Notes: generated by a model not told the origin, from the sequence alone. Counted from the first letter of the stretch, positions 16,838-25,814 are shown. The stretch: 64,000 bases of DNA from SYLG01 sp965226945 (GCA_965226945.1 OZ245717.1:4526001-4590000), one strand, 5' to 3'. Translations and numbers: made by a program.

Positions 16838-17565
16838 GACCCAAATCCCTCGAAAAGTGCCGTGCCCACCCGCACCATCGTGGCGCCTTCCTCGATGGCG
16901 ACCTCGTAGTCCTGACTCATTCCCATCGAAAGTTGATCGAGCGGATGAAAGGCGGACCCCACTTGCTGGGCCAGTCGATCGCGGAGTGATCGCACCAGGG
17001 CGAATGCGGGCCGGGCCGTTTCGGGATCGTCGCTGAAGGCGGCCATGGTCATGAGCCCCTGGACCTGGACGTGCTTCAAGGAGGGAATCGTCTCCCCAAG
17101 CAGGGAGAGTTCTTCGGGTTCAAAGCCCCCTTTTTGAGGTTCGCGCGATCCGTTGATCTGGAGTAGAACCTTCGTGGTCGAAGCCGTTTCGTTTTTGGCC
17201 GATCTTTTGGCTGATTCCTTTTCCATCTCTTCCAAAAGGCGAAGGCTATCGACCGAATGGATCAGGCTGGCATGAGCCAATGTTTGAGCCACTTTGTTCC
17301 GCTGAAGATGGCCGATCATGTGCCAGGAAGCATCGGGAAGGAGCGGTTGGCGCCGGGCCAGGTCCTGGGGGCGATTTTCGCCAAAATGAGAGATTTCCAG
17401 GCCTTTCAGCTCACCAATCCTTTCAAAAGGTAGGGATTTGGTCACCGCGATCAGCGTGACCTCGCCGCCGGTGCGGCCGGACTTCTTCGCCGCGACGGCA
17501 ATTCGGTCCGACACTTCGCCAAGCCGGGCGCGGACGAGCCTTCTGAATTCCTCGGCTGATGTCAT
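16834..17565 (-). CDS. YggS/PLPBP family pyridoxal-phosphate homeostasis protein
   Basis: Binds pyridoxal 5'-phosphate on a TIM-barrel fold and buffers vitamin B6 and amino-acid metabolism; not an enzyme as far as known. Start ATG 17565 (MTSAEEFRRLV) gives 243 residues, normal for the family; the frame runs to 17634 but the extra residues are an Arg/Glu run coded by a hexamer repeat. Visible marks: LIAVTKSLP with the Schiff-base Lys about 43, HFGENRPQD, WHMIGHLQRNK, and the phosphate-binding LSMGMSQDYEVAI followed by RVGTALFG-like RVGTALFEG. Translationally coupled to the DUF167 gene. Confidence 0.92.
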   Translation of the reverse strand: MTSAEEFRRLVRARLGEVSDRIAVAAKKSGRTGGEVTLIAVTKSLPFERIGELKGLEISHFGENRPQDLARRQPLLPDASWHMIGHLQRNKVAQTLAHASLIHSVDSLRLLEEMEKESAKRSAKNETASTTKVLLQINGSREPQKGGFEPEELSLLGETIPSLKHVQVQGLMTMAAFSDDPETARPAFALVRSLRDRLAQQVGSAFHPLDQLSMGMSQDYEVAIEEGATMVRVGTALFEGFGS

Positions 17566-17569
17566 GAAT

Positions 17570-17587
17570 CGTTCTCGTTCTCGTTCT
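17570..17587 (-). repeat. CGTTCT hexamer x3 next to yggS start
   Basis: Three perfect CGTTCT units on the plus strand begin 4 bp from the YggS start codon; degenerate CGATCC/CGATCT units follow. On the coding strand this is AGAACG repeated, occupying the ribosome-binding region. Confidence 0.85.
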
Positions 17588-17833
17588 CGATCCCGATCTC
17601 CGTGCTGGGAAGGCCCGGATGGCCCGGGCTTCACGATCCCCTAGACTACATTCTTGGTCGATCCCCGCCTAGTGCTGGGGATGAGACAGCGCCAAGAGGG
17701 TTCCAAACCCCTGGCGGATGAGAGGGAATTGGCAGGGCCGCAAGTGGGTCACTTCCCGGCGGACTCTCCCCGGTTTTTTCGACGCATGCGGCGAAAAGTC
17801 GACCCTGCCCGCACTCACAGGGAAACAGAAGAG

Positions 17834-19144
17834 ATGGCTGATATTCAGGGTTTTCGCGGCATCCGTTTTAACCTTGCCAAAGTCGGGCCGTTGACCGACG
17901 TCGTTTGCCCTCCTTACGACGTCATCGATCAGACGCTGCAGCACCGGCTCTTGGCGATGTCGCCACACAACTTCATTCGACTGGAATTGCAGCCCGAACA
18001 GCCGCAAGATGACGATCAGGCCAACCGCTATACCCGCGCCGCGCAACTACTCAAAAACTGGACCAGCGAAGATGTCTTGGTGCCGGACGCCAAGCCATCG
18101 ATCTACCTCGTTCATCAGCAATACACGGCCGACGGAGAAAGTCACACTCGCAAGGGGTTCATGGCCCGGGTGCGCCTCGAGCCTTTCGGGCAGGGAAAGA
18201 TCTTCGCCCACGAGGAAACGATGTCCGGCCCCAAGGCCGACCGGCTGAAGCTCTATAAGGCGACCGCATCCAATTTGAGCCCGGTATTTGGTCTCTATCC
18301 CGATCCCAAGAACTCGGTGATGGAGGCCCTCGATCTTTTCGCCATGAGGAACTTGCCGCTGGAAGCGACCGATCACCTGGGCGTGACCAGCCGCATCTGG
18401 CAAATCACCGATCCCCAGCTCATCCAGACCGCTCACTCCTGGCTGATCGATCAACCGGTATTCATCGCCGATGGCCATCATCGCTATGAAACCGGCTGCA
18501 AATACATGGAAGAATGTCATTCCAAGGGAGTGGGCCTGGAGCCCGATGCCCCCCAGCGATTCATCCTGATGATGCTCGTGTCGATGGCCGATCCCGGTTT
18601 GACCATCATGCCGACCCACCGGCTGATCGACGGGCTAAAAAATCTCGACGCGGTGCAACTGGCCAATGCCTTGTCTCCTTACTTCCACATCGAAAGAGTG
18701 GGCGGAGGCAAGGAGGCTGGCCAATCGGCCTGGAAGCGGATCGTGCAGGATGGTTCGCAGGATATTTTGGGCCTGGGCACGCGCCACGATGGAAACTGGA
18801 CCCTGGCGCGGCTCAAACCCGAAGGAGTGGCGGAAATTGCCAGGCGCGTGCCCGAACACACGCCCGAATGGCGCAGCTTGGGCGTCAGTATTCTCCACCG
18901 GCTTGCGCTTGAGATCCTGGCTCCGCAGGGCGGCCTGAAATTCCGCTATGTTCACGAAGATAGCGAGGCGGTTTCCGCGTTGGGAACGCACGGACCGGAA
19001 GGATGCGATCTGGCCGCGCTCGTGCCCGCCTGCTCGATGTCCGATGTCGCCGTGATCGCTTCGGGCAACGAGAAAATGCCGCCGAAGTCGACCTATTTTT
19101 ATCCCAAGGTTCTCAGTGGATTGGTCGTCAACCCGTTGAGATAG
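17834..19144 (+). CDS. DUF1015 family protein
   Basis: ATG 17834 (MADIQGFRGIRFN) starts a 436-residue protein typical of DUF1015; the upstream open frame from 17654 lacks family sequence. Visible family motifs: VVCPPYDVID near 24, an EETMSGPKADRLKL segment, and the highly conserved IADGHHRYET near 215. Soluble, no signal peptide. The biochemical role of DUF1015 is not established. It ends at a strong terminator shared with the convergent kinase gene. Confidence 0.88.
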   Translation: MADIQGFRGIRFNLAKVGPLTDVVCPPYDVIDQTLQHRLLAMSPHNFIRLELQPEQPQDDDQANRYTRAAQLLKNWTSEDVLVPDAKPSIYLVHQQYTADGESHTRKGFMARVRLEPFGQGKIFAHEETMSGPKADRLKLYKATASNLSPVFGLYPDPKNSVMEALDLFAMRNLPLEATDHLGVTSRIWQITDPQLIQTAHSWLIDQPVFIADGHHRYETGCKYMEECHSKGVGLEPDAPQRFILMMLVSMADPGLTIMPTHRLIDGLKNLDAVQLANALSPYFHIERVGGGKEAGQSAWKRIVQDGSQDILGLGTRHDGNWTLARLKPEGVAEIARRVPEHTPEWRSLGVSILHRLALEILAPQGGLKFRYVHEDSEAVSALGTHGPEGCDLAALVPACSMSDVAVIASGNEKMPPKSTYFYPKVLSGLVVNPLR

Positions 19145-19166
19145 GCCTGGGGTGCTGAGCCGTTTC

Positions 19167-19215
19167 AAAAGATCCCAGGAGTCGGGCCGCAGTCCGACTT
19201 CTGGGATCTTTTTTC
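19167..19215. terminator. Bidirectional terminator between convergent genes
   Basis: AAAAGATCCCAG(G/A)AGTCGG pairs with CCGACTTCTGGGATCTTTTTT around a GCCGCAGT-like loop. The 3' T-run terminates the DUF1015 gene; the A-run acts for the kinase on the other strand. The kinase stop codon touches its edge. Confidence 0.88.
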
Positions 19216-20486
19216 TATCCTCGGCCGCGGACGGCCAAAATCAAATTGGCAATCAGGCTCAAAACGAGTGCTCCGGCCAACCCAATGAGGGTGGGCATGA
19301 TCCAGCTTGGTAGTTGCGATCCATCGCCGCGTTCGAAGGTTTCCCCCTCTTCGAGGCTTTGCAAGTCGGAAGCCTTGATCTTTTGACGAGCCAATTTGGG
19401 AGCTTCATTGCGAAGCAGGCATTCCAGGTCGATCACCAGATCTTCGGGGTGCTGGTAACGGCTCTTGCGATTTTTGGCCATCATGATTTCGATCACTTCC
19501 CCAACCCCCGAGGAGAGCTTGGGATTGAGGTGATCGGGGGGAATGAGGGTTTCGTGGAAGTGTTTTTCGATGAGCTCATGGATCGAATCGCCCTGGAACG
19601 GCGTTTTGCCGGTCACCATGTGGTAGAAGGTGGCACCTAGAGAATAAATGTCGGCACGGGTATCGATGTCGTCGCGCCCCTTGATCTGTTCGGGGGCAAT
19701 GTAAAACGGGGTGCCGATCGTCAGGCCGCGTTCCTTTTCGATCGTTTCGGTGTCGGTGTTGGCGCGGGCCAGGCCTAGGTCGGCAAGTTTGGCAACATTT
19801 TCCTGAGTCAACATGATGTTGGAAGGCTTGATATCGCGGTGGACCAGACCGCGCCTTGAGGCGTGTTCCAGCGCCTGGGCGATCTGCAAAATGATCTCGG
19901 TGGCTTCCTTTTCCTCGAAGACCGGTTTGGGACCGTTGAGCAGATCGGCGATGGTCTGACCGCGCACCAGTTCCATCACGAAATAGTGAGCGCCGCCCGC
20001 CGAGCCGACGTCGATCGCCTGAACGATGTTGTTATGGCTGCATTTCGCGGCCACATGCGCTTCCTTGACGAAGCGCTGAAGGTACTCGGGATTGCGGGCG
20101 AGCTTGCCATGCAGGAGCTTGACGGCCACATCGCGATTCATGCTCAGTTGTTTGGCGCGGTAGACGGTGCCCCCGGCGCCTTTACCGAGTTTTTCCATCA
20201 AGATATAACCTGGTATCTTTTGTTCGCGCAGCGCTGCTAGATCGCGATAGACTCGCCTTGCCTGGTTTTTGGTAATGGCGCCGTTTTTGGCGACGGTTTT
20301 GAGCATGTCACCTGGGTCACCGGGTCCGGGCACGAGGGCGCGCAGGGCGCTGGCTTCTTCCTTGTCGATCAGACCCTGACTGATCAAAACAGCCAGAACC
20401 TCTTCCGAAGAAACCAGTTCCGTCGATGGGGAAGCGGTTTTATCGGACGGGTCCATCGCAGGTTTTTCGGAGGGGGAGCTCATCAT
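19215..20486 (-). CDS. Hanks-type Ser/Thr protein kinase, C-terminal membrane anchor
   Basis: Kinase domain about residues 94-350: Gly-loop LGKGAGGTVYRAK, VAVKLL Lys, catalytic HRDIKPSNIM, ADLGLA (DLG instead of DFG) and GTPFYIAPEQ with DIYSLG. Before it is a helical segment (27-90: EEVLAVLISQGLIDKEEASA) seen in other planctomycete kinases. One membrane helix lies at the C-terminus (about 395-417) with only about five residues beyond it, so there is no extracytoplasmic sensor; input must come from the cytoplasmic side or the membrane. Start: ATG 20486 or 20483; the second has the better-spaced GAGG. A TTG in frame at 20489 is less likely. Confidence 0.93.
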   Translation of the reverse strand: MMSSPSEKPAMDPSDKTASPSTELVSSEEVLAVLISQGLIDKEEASALRALVPGPGDPGDMLKTVAKNGAITKNQARRVYRDLAALREQKIPGYILMEKLGKGAGGTVYRAKQLSMNRDVAVKLLHGKLARNPEYLQRFVKEAHVAAKCSHNNIVQAIDVGSAGGAHYFVMELVRGQTIADLLNGPKPVFEEKEATEIILQIAQALEHASRRGLVHRDIKPSNIMLTQENVAKLADLGLARANTDTETIEKERGLTIGTPFYIAPEQIKGRDDIDTRADIYSLGATFYHMVTGKTPFQGDSIHELIEKHFHETLIPPDHLNPKLSSGVGEVIEIMMAKNRKSRYQHPEDLVIDLECLLRNEAPKLARQKIKASDLQSLEEGETFERGDGSQLPSWIMPTLIGLAGALVLSLIANLILAVRGRG

Positions 20487-20668
20487 CAACCTCGAACCGA
20501 TTCGTGCCAGCCACAGGTTAAACTGCGATCTTTTGTGAAACTTTCAGGTGGAAGAGTAAAAAACCTGGGCTTTCGGGGAACGGTTTTATGTAAGATGGAC
20601 AAGGCAATCGGCTGTTTTTGGTCCTGTCCTTTTCCATCTAGGAGCGGGGGCCCAAATCCCTGGCGGGC

Positions 20669-21340
20669 ATGGCAGCTTCGTATGATCTGGGAATGCACGA
20701 CAGCTGCGCTGCTGCTGTCCAATCCGCTTTAGAAGCCAGCGTCCTGGTTTTAAATCGTTTATTCCTCGCGGTTCACATCATTCCTGTAAAGCGGGCGTTT
20801 TCCTTGCTGTTGCGGGAACAGGCCGAGGTCGTGAATCTCGAGGATGGCCAGTACGCCACCTACGATTTCAAGACCTGGCGCGAGGTGAGCGAATTCCGCG
20901 CCCGGAATTTCCGTAAGACCGACGACGATTGGATTCGGACCGTCACTTCGGAAATCCAGGTGCCCCGGGTCATTCGCCTCCTTGGTTATGATCGCATTCC
21001 GAGGCAGTCGATCAAATTCAACCGGCGCAATATCTTTGCACGCGATGGTAATTTGTGCCAGTTTTGCGGCAAACGGTTCTCAACGGCCGATCTGAGCCTC
21101 GACCATGTGATCCCGCGCAGTCAGGGCGGAATCAGCAGCTGGGAGAATATCGTCTGTGCTTGCATCCCCTGTAATGTGCGCAAGGGGGGCAGGACGCCCA
21201 AGCAGGCGAACATGGCGCTCATTCGCAAACCGGAACGGCCCAAGCGCAGCCCATTGCTCAACCTCAAATTGAGCAATCGAAAATACCAGTCATGGCATAT
21301 GTTCCTGAGCAATGCCTACTGGGATGTCGAGTTGAGCTAA
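20669..21340 (+). CDS. HNH endonuclease family protein
   Basis: 223 residues. An N-terminal helical part (SALEASVLVLNRLFLAVHII) precedes a compact HNH/zinc-finger nuclease module: CQFCGKRF, then SLDHVIPRSQGG (His-metal motif), NIVCACIPCNVRKGG (Asn, zinc Cys pair). Such proteins are widely kept as single-copy chromosomal genes in planctomycetes and are not obviously part of a restriction system; I see no methylase or phage genes nearby. ATG 20669 or 20693 are both possible. Divergent from the kinase gene with a 180-bp gap. Confidence 0.88.
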   Translation: MAASYDLGMHDSCAAAVQSALEASVLVLNRLFLAVHIIPVKRAFSLLLREQAEVVNLEDGQYATYDFKTWREVSEFRARNFRKTDDDWIRTVTSEIQVPRVIRLLGYDRIPRQSIKFNRRNIFARDGNLCQFCGKRFSTADLSLDHVIPRSQGGISSWENIVCACIPCNVRKGGRTPKQANMALIRKPERPKRSPLLNLKLSNRKYQSWHMFLSNAYWDVELS

Positions 21341-21624
21341 CCGGACCTTGGCCCGCTTAAGGCGAGATTCTCCCGGGGTCGGTTCGAGTCGTACGCCGGA
21401 TGGTTCTGCCGCCTTGCGCGGTCAGGCGGTGTGGGTTTCCTGAACATCTGGCTGATATGCCTGTTTCGCGGGCAGATTTCATGGGGCGCGGGGTCATTCC
21501 TGCGCCCCAGTCGTTGACCTGGTCCTTTTCGGCTTTAGGATGGAAATGGCGAGGCAGCGCTCGCCTGAGCCCTCAATGCGGCCGATCCCTTCTTCCACAC
21601 AAACTTTCCTGATCGAGGTGGCCG

Positions 21625-22845
21625 ATGTTCTCCATGCATAACCTCACCCCAAGGAGGTCGTTCCTGGGGAGGGCGGTCCTTGGAGGATTGAGTTTCATTG
21701 GCCTCGCCTTGGGCGGTTCACCGGCGGCATTTGGCCAGGAAAAGGTCCGGTTCGAAACGGTCGACGGCGTCACCTTGCGCGGCAATCTTTACACCAGCGA
21801 TGCCGGGAGCAAGGCTCCCACGATCATCATGCTTCACCCCCTGACCAACGGGAAAGACAAGAAGCCCGGCGATCAGACCATGGATGGCTGGCAGCAACTC
21901 GCCGCCGATTTGCACAAGGCGAAATACACGGTTTTAACCTTCGATTTCCGCGGCCATGGCGAAAGCACGGCCGTTTCCCAGCAGATGTTTCAAAAGGCCG
22001 ATTTCCCTCACAATACCCAAGGTGTCCGAACCCGGCGCGACATGACTTCGCTTGCCGCCAAGGACATGCAACCGGCCTACCTGCCTCACCTGGTCGATGA
22101 CGTTAGCGCCGCTCGAGTTTTCCTGGATGGCCGCAACGACAGGGACCGGCTCAATAGCTCCAATTTGATTGTGCTGGGTGCCGGCGACGGCGCGACGATC
22201 GGGGCGTTGTGGATGGCCAGCGAATGGAAACGCCGCCGTGCGGATGTCTCGGCGGTAGGCTCCCCCTTGCTTGTCAATCGTCCTCCCGTCCCCACGAATT
22301 TCGGCGAACCGGAAGGTAGGGACCTGCTTGCGGGAATCTTCATTTCGATGTCTCCCACCTTGGGTGGCCGCAATATGCCGATCAACAACTGGATTCGCGA
22401 CATCACCGCCAAGCGATCGACGCGAACCCAGCTTCTTTTTGTCTATGGCGGCAAGGATCCCAAAGTGGATCAAACCAACCTGGCTTGGCTCAAGGCCATT
22501 CGTCCTGGTTATGAACGCACCAAGGAGGGTAAGGTCAAGGTGACCAAGACCAATAACTCAAGCGGCCTCGATAAAACCGAGGACTCCAAAATCGATTCCA
22601 AGGAACAATCGGTTGGTTTGCTTCCCGGCGGCGAAGTCGCCGGTTTTCTCATCAAGACCTACTTGCCTGGTCTGCTTGAAGGAGTCGTGCTGCGCGAGCC
22701 GGAGCCTAAGGAAAACAAGACGAGGTACTACTACTGGGTGCCCGAGGTCAATGGCCAGCTCAATCGCCAGGGCGCCTATCCAGCCAAATACAAGGACGAA
22801 GAGGCCCTGCGAGCGCTTCCCATACGCATGTTCGGGCTGCAATAA
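21625..22845 (+). CDS. Tat-exported alpha/beta hydrolase-fold protein, Asp at nucleophile site
   Basis: 406 residues with a twin-arginine-type leader (TPRRSFLGRAVLGGLSFIG). Alpha/beta hydrolase architecture follows: MLHPLTNG oxyanion region, TFDFRGHGES near 105-114, and an acid-loop-like VYGGKDPKVD. At the nucleophile elbow, where G-x-S-x-G is expected, the sequence is LGAGDGATIGALWM, placing Asp188 at the nucleophile position. Asp nucleophiles occur in haloalkane dehalogenases and epoxide hydrolases; alternatively the protein is non-catalytic. A terminator follows at 22870. Confidence 0.82.
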   Translation: MFSMHNLTPRRSFLGRAVLGGLSFIGLALGGSPAAFGQEKVRFETVDGVTLRGNLYTSDAGSKAPTIIMLHPLTNGKDKKPGDQTMDGWQQLAADLHKAKYTVLTFDFRGHGESTAVSQQMFQKADFPHNTQGVRTRRDMTSLAAKDMQPAYLPHLVDDVSAARVFLDGRNDRDRLNSSNLIVLGAGDGATIGALWMASEWKRRRADVSAVGSPLLVNRPPVPTNFGEPEGRDLLAGIFISMSPTLGGRNMPINNWIRDITAKRSTRTQLLFVYGGKDPKVDQTNLAWLKAIRPGYERTKEGKVKVTKTNNSSGLDKTEDSKIDSKEQSVGLLPGGEVAGFLIKTYLPGLLEGVVLREPEPKENKTRYYYWVPEVNGQLNRQGAYPAKYKDEEALRALPIRMFGLQ

Positions 22846-22869
22846 CGGGGCATTCGGTATCCAGTGGAA

Positions 22870-22909
22870 AAAAGAGGAGAGCCGGGCTTGAGCCTGGCTC
22901 TCCTCTTTT
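22870..22909. terminator. Bidirectional terminator
   Basis: AAAAGAGGAGAGCC (22870-22883) is the exact inverse of GGCTCTCCTCTTTT (22896-22909), with an inner GGGCTTGAGCC extension. It lies between the convergent hydrolase and the beta-rich protein gene. Confidence 0.9.
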
Positions 22910-22957
22910 CCCTTTTCAACGTTCCATCGGCTTTTGCACGATGGGCGCATCCCCTGT

Positions 22958-24589
22958 TTATTTGCGCATGATGACGGTCTTCCCCGCACGGTTAATCACG
23001 GTCAGGCGCTTGTCCGCGGTTTCTCCCTTCAATGTAGCCGCAACCTCCTGGCCAACGAGTGGATAACGGAAGCCCGGCTTTGGCGCGCCGGGAGCGCGCA
23101 TTTCAAATCCCTGCCAGGTCGTGCCTCCCTGACCGTTTTCAAGGGCGATCGTTTGATGAAACTCGTCAAACTCTTCGCGTGAGACGTTGGTGCGGATCGA
23201 GCCGAATCCGGTGGCCGCCACCAGTTTGGCCGAGCTCCAGGCGCGGGATGACAACGCAATGTCGAGCGCGCCGCTTTGCGTGACGATCCGGTGGGAACCG
23301 CTGGCGAGGGGCCGGGTGTTTTCCCAGTGGATATCGCCAAAATCATTCTCGATGTCGATCGGCCCATCCAGTTCGGCAAGATCCAGTTTACACTTGCCCA
23401 ACCGCAGTTGGACCGGCCCCGTGACGTTGGCGATCGACAACTCCATGGCAGGCGGAGAATAGAGATCTCGTAAATCGTCGTGATAAGTGAGGCCGCCGCC
23501 ACCCTTACCGAAATCCTGCCAGGCAGACATGCGAACCTGGCCCTTGATGTCGGCGATCCGGTTTAAGGGGAAGTTGCGCGAAGCCAGATTGCCTTTCAGG
23601 TTTCTCACCGAGAACGAGCCAAGATGATCCTGATCGGTCGCGCCCTCGCCATCGACGACGAGATTGGCTTCGAGATCTTCCACCACCAGGCCCCGGCGTG
23701 CACCCATCAGGCAAACGTCCGCACATGCCGGAATGTAGACGGTAAGCACTCCATATCGTTGCCGTTGCCCGCCCGATACCCCCTCGCCTCCCTCGGAAGA
23801 GACACGGTACTGAACAATCAGGTTGCTCTGGTAGTCGAGGCCCTCGACGGAAATGAGATCGATTTTCTTTCCGGTGAAATCGCGGAAGAACGAGCGGTAA
23901 TTCTGAACTTCATCGACGAGTTTTTTGCGTCCAAGCAGGTCTTTTTCCGAAAAATTCGCCCCTTCTTTGGCAAGAAAGGCCTTCTCATCCTCTGCCGATT
24001 CTTTTTCGGTTTTGCCGGCGAATTCGCCTCGTTCAACCTTGTGCACGACGCGCAAGGCTTTCAAATGGTCGTCGACCGGCTTGCCGTCAGGCGAGAGCAC
24101 CATCTTCTTGAGTTCGCATTTCACATTCGGGCCCGCCCAGCCTTTCACCCGAATCTGGTTGGCGACGATCGCCAGTTTCTTTTCCGGGCAAAGGGGAAAC
24201 TCGATCGTCTCGGTCTGTTCATAGACCTTGGCGCCGGCGACAAAGACCTGTTTTGTTTCCAGTTCCTTGCGCAAGCCTTCCAGTTTGCGCCTGAGCGCGT
24301 CGAGCGATACCTTGGCATCCGGAGCCTTGATTTTCCCCTCATCGAGGTCTTTTTTCAGGGCCTCCAGTTGCACGACCGCCTTGTCGTATTCGGTTTTCAA
24401 TTCGGCCGGGGCAAAATACCACCCCTTCAAGTTCTGAGCGATGATCACATGATTGGGCGGCGCGGCGATAGCCTTGGACTCGTCGGCTTGGGCGCTCGCC
24501 AGCCAGCCAGCCCAGCCTATCCCGGCCACAATCACCATTCCCAACCAACCTCTGCGCACAAAATGTCCTTTGCGAACCCATGAAAACAT
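22958..24589 (-). CDS. Exported beta-rich protein of ECF sigma operon (DUF4097-like C-terminus)
   Basis: 543 residues. A basic leader and hydrophobic stretch (RRGWLGMVIVAGIGWAGWLAS) look like a signal peptide or anchor. A coiled-coil segment follows (about 65-115, LKTEYDKAVVQLEALKKDL onward). The C-terminal half (about 270-510) consists of short beta-strand repeats of the type LVVEDLEANLVVDG, VTGPVQLRLGKCKLDL, LDGPIDIENDFGDIHW, similar to DUF4097/adhesin-like beta-helix proteins. It follows the anti-sigma-like gene by 90 bp and is probably the output gene of that ECF module. Role unknown; an envelope stress or surface component is inferred. Confidence 0.75.
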   Translation of the reverse strand: MFSWVRKGHFVRRGWLGMVIVAGIGWAGWLASAQADESKAIAAPPNHVIIAQNLKGWYFAPAELKTEYDKAVVQLEALKKDLDEGKIKAPDAKVSLDALRRKLEGLRKELETKQVFVAGAKVYEQTETIEFPLCPEKKLAIVANQIRVKGWAGPNVKCELKKMVLSPDGKPVDDHLKALRVVHKVERGEFAGKTEKESAEDEKAFLAKEGANFSEKDLLGRKKLVDEVQNYRSFFRDFTGKKIDLISVEGLDYQSNLIVQYRVSSEGGEGVSGGQRQRYGVLTVYIPACADVCLMGARRGLVVEDLEANLVVDGEGATDQDHLGSFSVRNLKGNLASRNFPLNRIADIKGQVRMSAWQDFGKGGGGLTYHDDLRDLYSPPAMELSIANVTGPVQLRLGKCKLDLAELDGPIDIENDFGDIHWENTRPLASGSHRIVTQSGALDIALSSRAWSSAKLVAATGFGSIRTNVSREEFDEFHQTIALENGQGGTTWQGFEMRAPGAPKPGFRYPLVGQEVAATLKGETADKRLTVINRAGKTVIMRK

Positions 24590-24639
24590 GGTTCTTCTCC
24601 TGTTTTAGAAACATCAAAATGACGCCAGAAAAAAACGAC

Positions 24640-24662
24640 AATCAATCAACTAATCAATCAAC
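24640..24662. repeat. 11-bp tandem direct repeat in intergenic gap
   Basis: AATCAATCAAC occurs twice, separated by a single T, between the anti-sigma-like gene and the beta-rich protein gene. Could be a protein-binding site or chance. Confidence 0.6.
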
Positions 24663-24679
24663 CGCACAAAATGACGGCT

Positions 24680-25165
24680 TTATTTTTTGAATTCGGCCAG
24701 CGCTTGATCGATCTCGTCGCGTACCGCTCGAATCTGCACCGCCTCGGTGGTGTCCCGCAGTTCGGTTTCCATGCGCTTCAAGTCTTGTTCGAACTGGTGC
24801 TTGTCCCATTGAAGCAACGGCAATATCGCGATCGCGGATAAAGCCGGAAAATCCTCCGATGTCGAGGCGATCTGCGTTTTTTCTTTTTCCCGGCCAAAAA
24901 AGCCCACGGTGAGAAAGGCGGTCAGCGCCAAAGCGGCCAGGGCGTAAATCAGGCCACGGCGGGAGGCGCCCATTCTCTTTCTCGCGGCCTGGATCGTCAG
25001 GGTCGTTGCCCTCTCGTCGACAAGCTCCAGCGCCAGGGCCTTTTCCGTGACGCGTTCGATGAGCGACCGGGGGGCCTGGCGGGTTTGAACCGAAGTCAAA
25101 ACCGTTTGCAGTTCCTGGGGAAATTCCGCCAGGTTTGTCGGCCGGTCCGGTTGATGTTTGGTCAT
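24680..25165 (-). CDS. Single-pass membrane protein, putative anti-sigma factor
   Basis: 161 residues: a cytoplasmic part (1-70) with a helical segment, one membrane helix (about 71-91, GLIYALAALALTAFLTVGFF) and a periplasmic coiled-coil-like tail (HQFEQDLKRMETELRDTTEA). It overlaps the ECF sigma stop by 4 bp (ATGA-type), the usual layout for a cognate anti-sigma. The typical zinc anti-sigma HxxxCxxC motif is missing, so the assignment rests on topology and coupling. Confidence 0.75.
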   Translation of the reverse strand: MTKHQPDRPTNLAEFPQELQTVLTSVQTRQAPRSLIERVTEKALALELVDERATTLTIQAARKRMGASRRGLIYALAALALTAFLTVGFFGREKEKTQIASTSEDFPALSAIAILPLLQWDKHQFEQDLKRMETELRDTTEAVQIRAVRDEIDQALAEFKK

Positions 25166-25680
25166 GGGTTTCTCCCGGTAGCGATGCCCGCGAGGTCAGA
25201 GTTGGGCAGCAGACTCTCGCTTAAGCGTTCGCGCGCTTTGCAGAGGGCCTTGGCCACCGCGCCAGTGCTGATCCCAAGTAGGGCGGCCACCTCGCTGTGA
25301 GAGCGGTTTTCAAAACAGATCAGGCAAAAGACTTCGGCCTCTCGTGGGGCCATTTCCGGCAATCGTTCGCGGATCCTTTGTTCAGTTTCCTTGGCGATCA
25401 GGCTTTCCAGCGGATCGGAACGGGTACCCTGGTGCTCCTGGGCTTCCAGCAGCACCGTCGGTTTGCGTCGCCTGAGGCAATCGAGCGCCCGCCGTGTCGC
25501 CATGGTTTTTAAAAGGGCAGGCTCATGATGCAACTGGGCAAATCGCTTTCCGCGAAAGACTTCCAGGAACACCTCTTGCACCGTCTCTTCGGCGTCGGCC
25601 TCGTTGCCCAGGACCTTCCAGGCGGTATGGGTCAGCGGCTCGGCATGGGTCATGACGAATTGTCGCCAGGTCAGCTCCAT
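25162..25680 (-). CDS. ECF-type RNA polymerase sigma factor
   Basis: 172 residues, the normal ECF length. Region 2 is seen in GNEADAEETVQEVFLEVF, followed by the LLKTMATRRALDCLRRRK stretch. Region 4 is seen in LPEMAPREAEVFCLICFE and the helix-turn-helix HSEVAALLGISTGAVAKAL. It would direct transcription of a small regulon, probably including its own operon. The downstream gene overlaps by 4 bp and encodes a membrane protein likely to sequester it. Confidence 0.93.
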   Translation of the reverse strand: MELTWRQFVMTHAEPLTHTAWKVLGNEADAEETVQEVFLEVFRGKRFAQLHHEPALLKTMATRRALDCLRRRKPTVLLEAQEHQGTRSDPLESLIAKETEQRIRERLPEMAPREAEVFCLICFENRSHSEVAALLGISTGAVAKALCKARERLSESLLPNSDLAGIATGRNP

Positions 25681-25814
25681 GCCCGTGTCCGTTTAGAAGA
25701 GAGAGAGAGAAACGTGCGACTCCACCAACAAATCGAGAGGACCCGGCCCGAGATTACCATGCACGGGCTGATTTTCTTTGCGAGACTTGGCAACGTTGCG
25801 AAAGAAGCGATCGG

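Noticed and set aside
20669..21340. HNH gene as part of a restriction or mobile element
   Set aside because: No methylase, integrase, intron or phage genes nearby and base composition matches neighbours; a lone chromosomal HNH gene is the simpler view.
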